From assembly GCA_963669155.1 (NCBI GenBank), contig OZ022593.1, forward strand, positions 18,710,291-18,774,290: a stretch of DNA of 64,000 bases, in the 5' to 3' direction. Position 1 is the stretch's first letter. The number at the start of each line of letters is the position of its first letter. Both the position numbers and the translations under genes were made by a program. Source of the DNA: Arbacia lixula (lineage: Eukaryota > Echinodermata > Echinoidea > Arbacioida > Arbaciidae). Shown here in pieces: positions 53,801-63,000 of this stretch. The notes under the pieces were generated by a model. That model worked only from the letters and a program-made list of their open reading frames with translations. It did not search any database and was not told the origin of the DNA.

Positions 53801-56800
53801 TATAGCATATCATCTGGTGTCAGAAAATTTTAAATACATTTTCGGATTTACCAGAAAGAACTGAATTATGGAATCCTGTCATATTCTTGGTATTTACAAA
53901 ACTATGAACAGTATCTTTGAACCTGCGTGTTACTTTTGTTTTTGTTTTTTAACGTTAATTGTCTCGTATGTTAAGAACCGTTGACAAAATCATAACAGTG
54001 TAATGAAATTTTGTTTGAATTTCTCTGTATGTCTTTAATATTGCAAACATTTAGAATGGCGGTCGAAGATATATACAAGACATGTCGATGTAACGTGATG
54101 TTAAAGAGTGTTTAAGCTGTAAGGTAAATGGAATAGTGTACAGGCGAGCTTAAGATTCAGTCTTTGGCCGACTGCAGTTGATGACAGCGATTGCAATCAC
54201 TGAAAAGTTGTTCTTATGGTCACACGTCCCTGGTATACACTACAGCTCATAGGAATTGGCAGAGGGAAAGTGAAAGGGAAGAAAGGGAAGGACCCGCAGT
54301 TTTAAACCGTGGTACATCTTGTCCAGTTCAGCATGAAACATGATGCCTTTTAGGCTAAAGCATGGTGTTTCATGCTGAACTGGACAAAATATGCTGCGGT
54401 TTAAAACTGTGGCTCCTTCCCTTTCTTCCCTTTCCCTTGCCCTATGCCAATTCCTTTGAGGTGTTGTGTACGTATATGTGTCTTTCACAGTTGACAGTGA
54501 GGGGCCTAAATGCGAAGTCGGATCCCATGAGGTCATCGGACGTGACCTTTTCCATCGAGGTGCAGGACAAGGACGACAATGAACCAGCCTACTGGGGACC
54601 AGTAAGAACCTCTTTATGACCACCAAATGATGTACAGTGGAGCTCAAATAAAACTTGCTGTTCTAGATCAAAGCAAGGCCATACACATTCATGCTGTATC
54701 AGGCTAGATAATTGTCTGATCTAGATCAAAGCAGGATCATATGCGTTCATGCAATGCACAAGCTATATATTGTCTGATCTAGATCAAAGCAAGGCCATAC
54801 ATGTTCATGCAATGCATAAGCTAGATATTTTAAAGGGGAAGTTCACCCTGAAATTATTTGAGGTTCAATAAAAAGAGACAAATGAAAGAAACAAGTGAGT
54901 GAAGGTTTGACGAAGATCGGTCAAAGGAAAAGAATGTTATTTGATTTTTAAGTTTTGATTTTGTGACGTCACGTGCGAGGTGCTCTCCCATATGTTGTGT
55001 ACAAAAAAATCGATACATTGCTTTTTTTCAGTTTTTGACAACGGAATTATTTTTTTTCGTACAGGTATGTGTGTAAAACGTATTTCTAATAATGTACCAA
55101 CTGCACAAGTATAAGGATGCACATCTTTGTGAGAAAATGCACATTTTCGAAAAAAAAAATGTACACAACATATGGAAGATCACCTCGCATGTGACGTCAC
55201 AAAATCAAAACTTTAAAATCAAATTACTTTCTTTTCCTTTGACCGATTTTCGTCAAACCTTCACTCATTTGTTTCTTTCATTTGTCTCTTTTTATTGAAA
55301 CCAAAATAATATCAGGGTGAACTTCCCCTTTAAGACTTTATTTGAGCTCCATTGTAACTTGAAATTTGGTTGATGAGATTTATAGTGCATCTAATATATT
55401 ATGCTCACTTGCTGCTAGTGGTTGATATGATAGCTGGAGAAGCTCAAAAGGCTGATACGCAGTGTTGTGTTCCTTATCTATCGGCATGTTTCAAGCACAA
55501 ATACCTTTTCAAGTTTTGCGAATGACTATGAAATTGTCTCAGAGCATGCACACATTTCATTTTTTGGGATTGTTTGTTCTCCTTTCTTCTTATTGTTCAC
55601 CTTAACTTTGGTTAAGCTGACAGATTAAGTTGGTGATTCTTTTAATATCGATTTCACAGGATACTGCATGTAAAATGTACAGTGTGTGATGTAGACATTT
55701 TTTTCTATGCTCTGTTTCATGTATAGTCAGCAGCCCCCACCCTACACACACAGACACAGACACACACACACACACACACACACACGCACTCACGCACACA
55801 CACACACACACACACAGTGTTTTCTGCTGTACAGGGCACAGGGTCCGATGACAGACACCCCCCCCCCCCCCCTATACACTCATACATGGCCCCCAGACCA
55901 GTCGTAGCTAGTCCAAAAGATCAGCTGTGAGTTTAATCCACTGCGTTTTCTGCTGTACAGGACACAGGGTCTGATGACAGACTGACCCCTCCTGACCCGG
56001 CCATACTCCAGGTACAGGAGAACCTGGGTGAAGGGTCGTTTGTGGGGACTGTTCCCACTGCCGTCGATCTAGACAGCGAGCCTTTCAACCAGATCTACTA
56101 CTTTATTGTGGGTAAGTTGAGCTGCTAAAGAACCGATGCATGTGCAACCACAGAGTTCCACCACTTCTGTCTAGCAAATGTTCGGCGGGAATGATACACC
56201 CTTACATCTCTGATACGAGTGATTTACTCTCCTGTCAACACTTTAAGCAATGTCAAGTGAAATGGCGCACAAAAACTGATGACATTTGATGTCTTACGAA
56301 GAGGTTACCGTAGATTAGTAATTGATTTTTCCCATTTGTTGTGTCCACAAGTGTTTCTTCCTTTGGAGAAGATCAAGCTGAACATTGCACCATTCAATGA
56401 ATGACCAAATATTTTTTAATATCCCTTCCTTTCGGAAAGTGGTACAAAGCGATAGTGTCAGCAAGAAGGGATCTCACTGAGAAGCAGATGATGAATCTCA
56501 CTTTACGCCCCAGAAGAGACCATGGGCGTACTTCACCAAGATGTTCTTAAGCTAAGAACGACTTTATGCTCGACTGGTGACCCTTTCTTATGCCAAATGA
56601 GATTCTCAATCATTTTGATTCTCATCAGCAAAGGTTGAAATCTGATTTTTATAAATAAAAATTTTTGTTAATTCAAAATGAAAATCCCACTTTGCTCGTG
56701 TTTTAAAGGGTTACTAAATTAGAAAAATAAGTTCCCACTAATCTATGGAAAATTATCCACTGAATTGAAAACGAATTTCACATTTATTTGCCGCAAAAAA

Positions 56801-57039
56801 GGTCTCATTTTTATGAAAATTTGAAAAAACGCGCACCTCCAGTGACGTCAGAAAATTCAAAATGCCGTAAATGCCAACGGCGTCTACGGAAGTCAACGAA
56901 TGACCATTTTCGTAATGTTCTCACAACTTTCTCTCTTAATGAACTCAGCGCCCAACACTCTTTACTTTCTAATTTCATATGAGTGCATAGGGACATGGGT
57001 AGCTATGTGTTATGCGCTATACAAGAATTGAATATTATT

Positions 57040-57070
<31 letters not shown>

Positions 57071-60000
57071 TCAACTCTGTAGTAGAATCTCACATTTGTC
57101 TTTATATATGCCCTTTCTTCTATTAATCTCTTCATATATACCCAGATGGTGATCAAGAAGGGTATTTCCTGCTGAATAAGGAGTCTGGGAATCTGACACT
57201 TCTGAAGCCGGTAGACCGGGAAGAGATTTCTTCCTTTGATCTGATCATCATGGCTAACAGCGACCCAGACTTCTCGCCCGAAGCTCTGGCCGCCACCGAT
57301 GTCTATGACCCCCTGGAAGATGAGAGACTGGCACGCGTGGTGGTGGAAGTCACAGATGAGAACGATAGCCCTCCCGAGTTTGAGAAAAATATGTATTCTA
57401 CAGGTATAAGCAATCACCCACTTCTCTCTCACCCTGTCTCCAATATTCCATAATGTAGCAGTTACGGAACTAGAACAGCGTAATGAATGAATCGCATACA
57501 TAATGGACAGATTAAGTTCTCTGCAATCACCACCTTATTACATCAGCAAATGCATTTGTAATATGCAGACTACCACAGCTGTAGCTCTGAAAATGTGTAT
57601 TATTCACTCAATTTGAATATATATCGCAATACTGTATAGATTGAATAGCATTTTAAATGGTTGCATTATATATACTGTGCATTGCATTTTCCTGATTGTT
57701 CAACATGTATGATTAAGATGTGTTTTGTCAAATCATGATTGTTTTAATATATTTCGATTTGAATCGGATGGCATGGGGCAGGTCTTGGATGATGCAATGT
57801 CGGGAAGTGATCTAATTTATTGTCTTAACTCTTAATGTGGCCCTTAGGCATTTTTGCAGTGATAAAACACCATTCCCATAGAGCAATATAGAGCCTAGCA
57901 GAGAATTAGAAGTGAATTTGTCGGAAAAGATATCTGCACCGGTATATCTCGAAGTCCTGTACCTATTGTGTTGGCTGTTGATTTACCTGTGCATTTAGGG
58001 CTCTTGTACACCACTAAGTTTGGTGAGGTGTTAATCACTGTCAAGGCCAGTGACCCAGATACAGGGACGGCTGCGGTCGTCGTATATTCCATCACAAACC
58101 AGTCATCATATGGCCAGGGTAAGTAGTCATGCACTCTTTAAAGGATCACAGCCCAGACATCATATGACCAGGGTAAGTAGTCATGCACTCTTTAAAAGAT
58201 CACAGCCTAGTCATATGACCAGGGTAAGTAGTCGTGCACTCTTTAAAGGATCACAGCCCAGTCATCATATGACCAGGCCATAATCTCCGTAATAATTGTG
58301 ACGTATGGCCCGGTTAGTAGTATTATCATTGGTCGAAGAAGAACACGCAATAATAATAATTATAAGGTTGATTTTTTTTGCCTCTGAAAATGTATTTTTG
58401 TCCGTATATCATTGATTTATTTTAATTTTCATCTCAATAAGACTCATTTACATTTTAGGGCGAAATTTCAAGTTTTTATTTGAGCAGAAATGACTCTGAA
58501 TCTATCTTACCACTTGCAACTCTCGCACGCATCATTCTCGCTTATGCCATCGATGCACATTTGCATAGGCAGCACCCATTGAGCAGCTGTACATCTGGCA
58601 TGCTAAGGGTTAATTTGTGATTCAATTACCTGAATCTGTACGTGAGCCCATTACCTCAAATGGAATCAAAATGAATATAGATCAACGTGCCATTATATCA
58701 CGCATGGTGAATAATTTAGTCGTAGTCTCAGCATTCTTAATGGTACCTTAAAGGTTACACTGTTTGTCCCCTCCGCAAGATGGCATTCTAAAGAGCAATG
58801 CCGTGTCATACCTCAAATTGAACCAAAATTAATATAGATCAATCTGCCATAATATCCCGTATAGTGAATAATTTAGTTATAGTCTCAGCATTATTAATGG
58901 TATTAATTGTATACCTAAAAGGTTACATTGTTTGTTCCCTCCACAAGATGCCGTTCAAAATAGCGATGATGTGTCGATCGTGTCGATCAACTCTCAGACT
59001 GGAGCTGTGATTAATAACGTCAATCCTGGTTTGAGTGAGGACAGCTTCTATCTGGTGCAGATACAGGCTACCGATGCAGAGAGTGACGCCCTCTACGACA
59101 CAGCCAATCTCACCGTGAGTAGTCCACATTGTGTCAAGTCATCGTTTCTAATACAAACTCCTTTAATGTGTTGTGTGACAGAAAACTTACAAAATATATA
59201 TTCTTACATAGAGAAAATTAAAAAAAAAAGATCTTCTAAGGACATACATAGGACTAACAATTAGAGACCTGTATCTTTTGATCTAGTGACTGGGGTAATA
59301 ATGCAGGACCCTCATTAGAAGAAGTGTTCTCACTGATGAGGCTACGTCTTTGAGGCTACCTTTTGTAATTTCCTATGCGCTCACTGATGAGTATTGTAGA
59401 GTAAGGCCAAATAAGTTATCATTTCTATTTTATGACTTATTTTTTCAGAATGAAATCTACCACCTGAAGGAAAAAACATACAGGTTCATTTGAGCACATT
59501 AAGGCCATATGAATATTATTATAGATATATGAATAACCGGAAGTCCCCCCCCCCCCACTGTCCTCGTGCTACTTATTCTCTTCATTGTCTGTTTCAACCG
59601 TCTCCTTTCTCGTAACGTGTATCGTTCTTTGTCTCTGTCAGTATTATGTAGGCTTATGTTTTTATGTCTCCCCCACGAAGTGGCCGGAGGCATTATGTTC
59701 TCGGGTTGCCGTCCGTCCCGAATCAGTTAAAGCACAAACCGTTAACCGTGATTTGCTTCAAACTTGATATATGTGTGTATTGTATGAAAATAACGAAGTG
59801 TGTAAAATGGGGGGCAAATCTGATTGAGGTCACAGGTTAAAGGTCAATGAACTTTGTGAAAAATTTATATTTTTCACCATAAACCCAAATCCAAATCCAG
59901 TGGTGCAATTCTAATCAAACATGGTACAGGGATGTATAACTTCATGGAGTTACACTGGTGAAAGTTTGGGTAAAAATCGTGAAAGTTCAAAGTCAAAGGT

Positions 60001-63000
60001 CAATGAACTTTGTTAAAAAATGAGCTAAAATTGCCCCCCAAAGTGATATTTTTCAAAATAAATCCAAATCCAACAGTGCAATACCAACCAAACATGGTGT
60101 AAAGATAGATCACTACTTGGGTAGACTGACATTGCAACAAGGTCATGGAATGACTGTGACGTCATCTACGAGCAATTTAATGAAAATATATTACTTGATA
60201 TATCTCTAGATCTGATCATCTATAGCTATTGACATTTGACATGCATAAAGTTAATGCCAAGTAAAATTTGATTGTAGTCATTAATATCAAAATCGGACGT
60301 ATGTGCGTGTTATGTCAAAGGAAAGGGCATTTTTTTTCAAATCATGAAATTGCATGACGATCTTCGATGAGCTGTATCTTGCTTATGTTTAAATCTGTTA
60401 CTCTGAAATTTTAGTTTGTTGTAGCTGAGTTGACTAGCTTTCGGGACGTTGTCTCCGTTTTGTAATCAGATGTGGGAATCATGGCAAAACTTCAGCTTGA
60501 ATATGGATTTCTAAATCATTGTAGCCCTTGCTGGGCATTACGTGTTAAGTGAATGGGAAGATAAGACGCTGTTTGTCAGAACGCGCGACTCCGGTTCCGT
60601 TCCTGGCTTGGGTATGGTCATTCCTTCATTCCTTTTGCAATGTGACTTTCGCCAACTTCTTTTGTTCTATCCCTAACTTTGTCCTTCTCTTTGAGATTTT
60701 CTTTCCCATTTTTTTTTCTTTTGCCCCTTTATCTAAAATGCCTTTCAAATACACTTTGTTAGCACATACACATGACCATTCAAGCAAATCTTTGCAGTGT
60801 TACTATGTTGTACGTGCACTATGAGCTTTCGTGAGCGTTGCCTCTGACTTCTTATGAATAGGTGGTGTCACCATGGAAGATCTATAGTGTCATCGTGCAT
60901 TTACCATCCCATGTCTGTGCATGCATTTGCCAATACAGACCACCTTATACCTGTCCACAAGTTTGTGTTGTTATTTAATTTGAATTCTTATTGGATTGTT
61001 TTTTGTCATCATGCTAGATTTACATGGTACAGGATCTGGATGAGGTCAGTGTAATCTTTAGCGACGAGCCAGACAATGTGAGGAGAATCCAGGATGACTT
61101 TGCGAGGTAAACAGTCATTCATTATGATCACAAAAGTTATATATTGCTTTTATTTTGTCGAGCATTTAAGTGTCAAATGAATAATATCACGATCTGTGTT
61201 CTTAATATTATGACTGCTATACTGTAATACAGCCTACTCGAGGAGATTGTGGAAAGCGAAGGCACGTACACAGATGTGGCCATCAACATCGACAGCATTG
61301 ATTACGAGTATGACAGCGCAGACAATGCCATCCCAAACAAGTAAGTTTGTCATTGCACGTTATTACAATTTATAATCATGCATTGTACTTTACGCGTTTC
61401 ATTCATGGTTTCCGTCATGAAGCATATCCAAGTGGAGCTACTTGTAAGTGGGTGAGAAATGTAACAATGCATGATAGGCCTATATGTTCTCACTACACTT
61501 GAGTGCATAATCAAAACATTGAAATAAGTCAAATCAATGTACGTGTACTTGTACCTGTCATGCTCACGTAATTGGTTGTTTTGATATTAAACTATTTGTG
61601 AATGACAAGGCCACCCCAGACGACACGATTTGTCCACGATCCTGCAGTCGGAAGGGCCTTCGACTAGAAATGTGACGTCACCGATAATCTCAAATCCCAC
61701 GCATACGCATAAGTCAATCGCAGAGACGTACGACTGGTTGATCGTATCATATGGGTTGGCCTTAGTGTAGTCAGTTCACATTCACTATTGTGTAAACTTG
61801 TTAAAATATTAAAGTTTAAAACTGATTTTCCTTGAGCAGGACTGAGATGCTTCTTCATGTTGTCAACATTCCAAGTAACACGGTTATAGAGCCATCAGAG
61901 ATTCAAAGGTTTGTAGAGTACACTCTAAATCAACTACTCCTACCCCATTTCAATCAGGTAGCAAGGCCATTCTGTTTATTTCTTTGCTACTTGATTGAAA
62001 TGGGTAAGAGAAGAATGAGTTTTTATACTTATAAACATTTCTATAATTTCCCCATACATCTAATCTAAATGCAGGTGTTTTGGTTCTATCATCAATTTAC
62101 ATTTAATTATTCATTTATTCATTTTCTTATTCAAATCACTTCTACCGCAATTTTTCATGACGTTTATTATAGTGATCACGATTCAGTGAAAGAATTATAA
62201 ATACATGAATTTACTGAGAAAAATATAAGTAATACTGTTCAAATGCAATACTGAAACATTGTGATACAAGCCATTCTGAAACATTAACTGATGACGACTG
62301 TCTAATCGTGAGTAGTCAATCACTCTAGTATTTTCAGACGGATAGTTCTATCTCCAGCCAAACGGAGGACATCACAAGATGATCTAAAATCTTCTGCTAG
62401 GTTCATGATTATGTCAAAGTATGTCAATATTTTGGAGCTTGGTCAGTAAGTATTTTTTATGGCTGCGTTAGTTTCAAATACCAGTAGCCTATCATGATCT
62501 CAAAATCTGCAGGCATTAAAGGGAAGATTGCTTAGTCTGAGTCAAGGTACGTTGCAGATGATATACCTAGCAGACAGGTGAATTTGGGATTTCTTTTTTT
62601 TTTGTCTGTTCTAGAATTCTTGACGCTGCTCTGGAGTATATGGATGAACTGGACGCATACCACGTAGAGTCTGTCGATGTAAGTTCTTGGCCCTGTTTCA
62701 TGAAACTTACCATTGATGACAACTATGCTACCAAAGGCAATTTCTATTGAGACCTTGAATTTTATTGGCTGTCGAGTGATGTTGCCATGGTAATTTCCTT
62801 TGATGGCAGAGTTGCCATTAATGGTTAGTTTTATGAAACGGAGCCCTTGTCTGACTTTGTTGTACAGTCAAATCTGTATCACGGAAGTTATTAGCAATTG
62901 AACTTACATGGTATGCTTACTTCTCAGTGTTACAATCATGGGCGGAAATCCCGGGGGGGACGGGGGGGTCGCGTCCCCCCCACCAAAAATAGTGGGGGGG

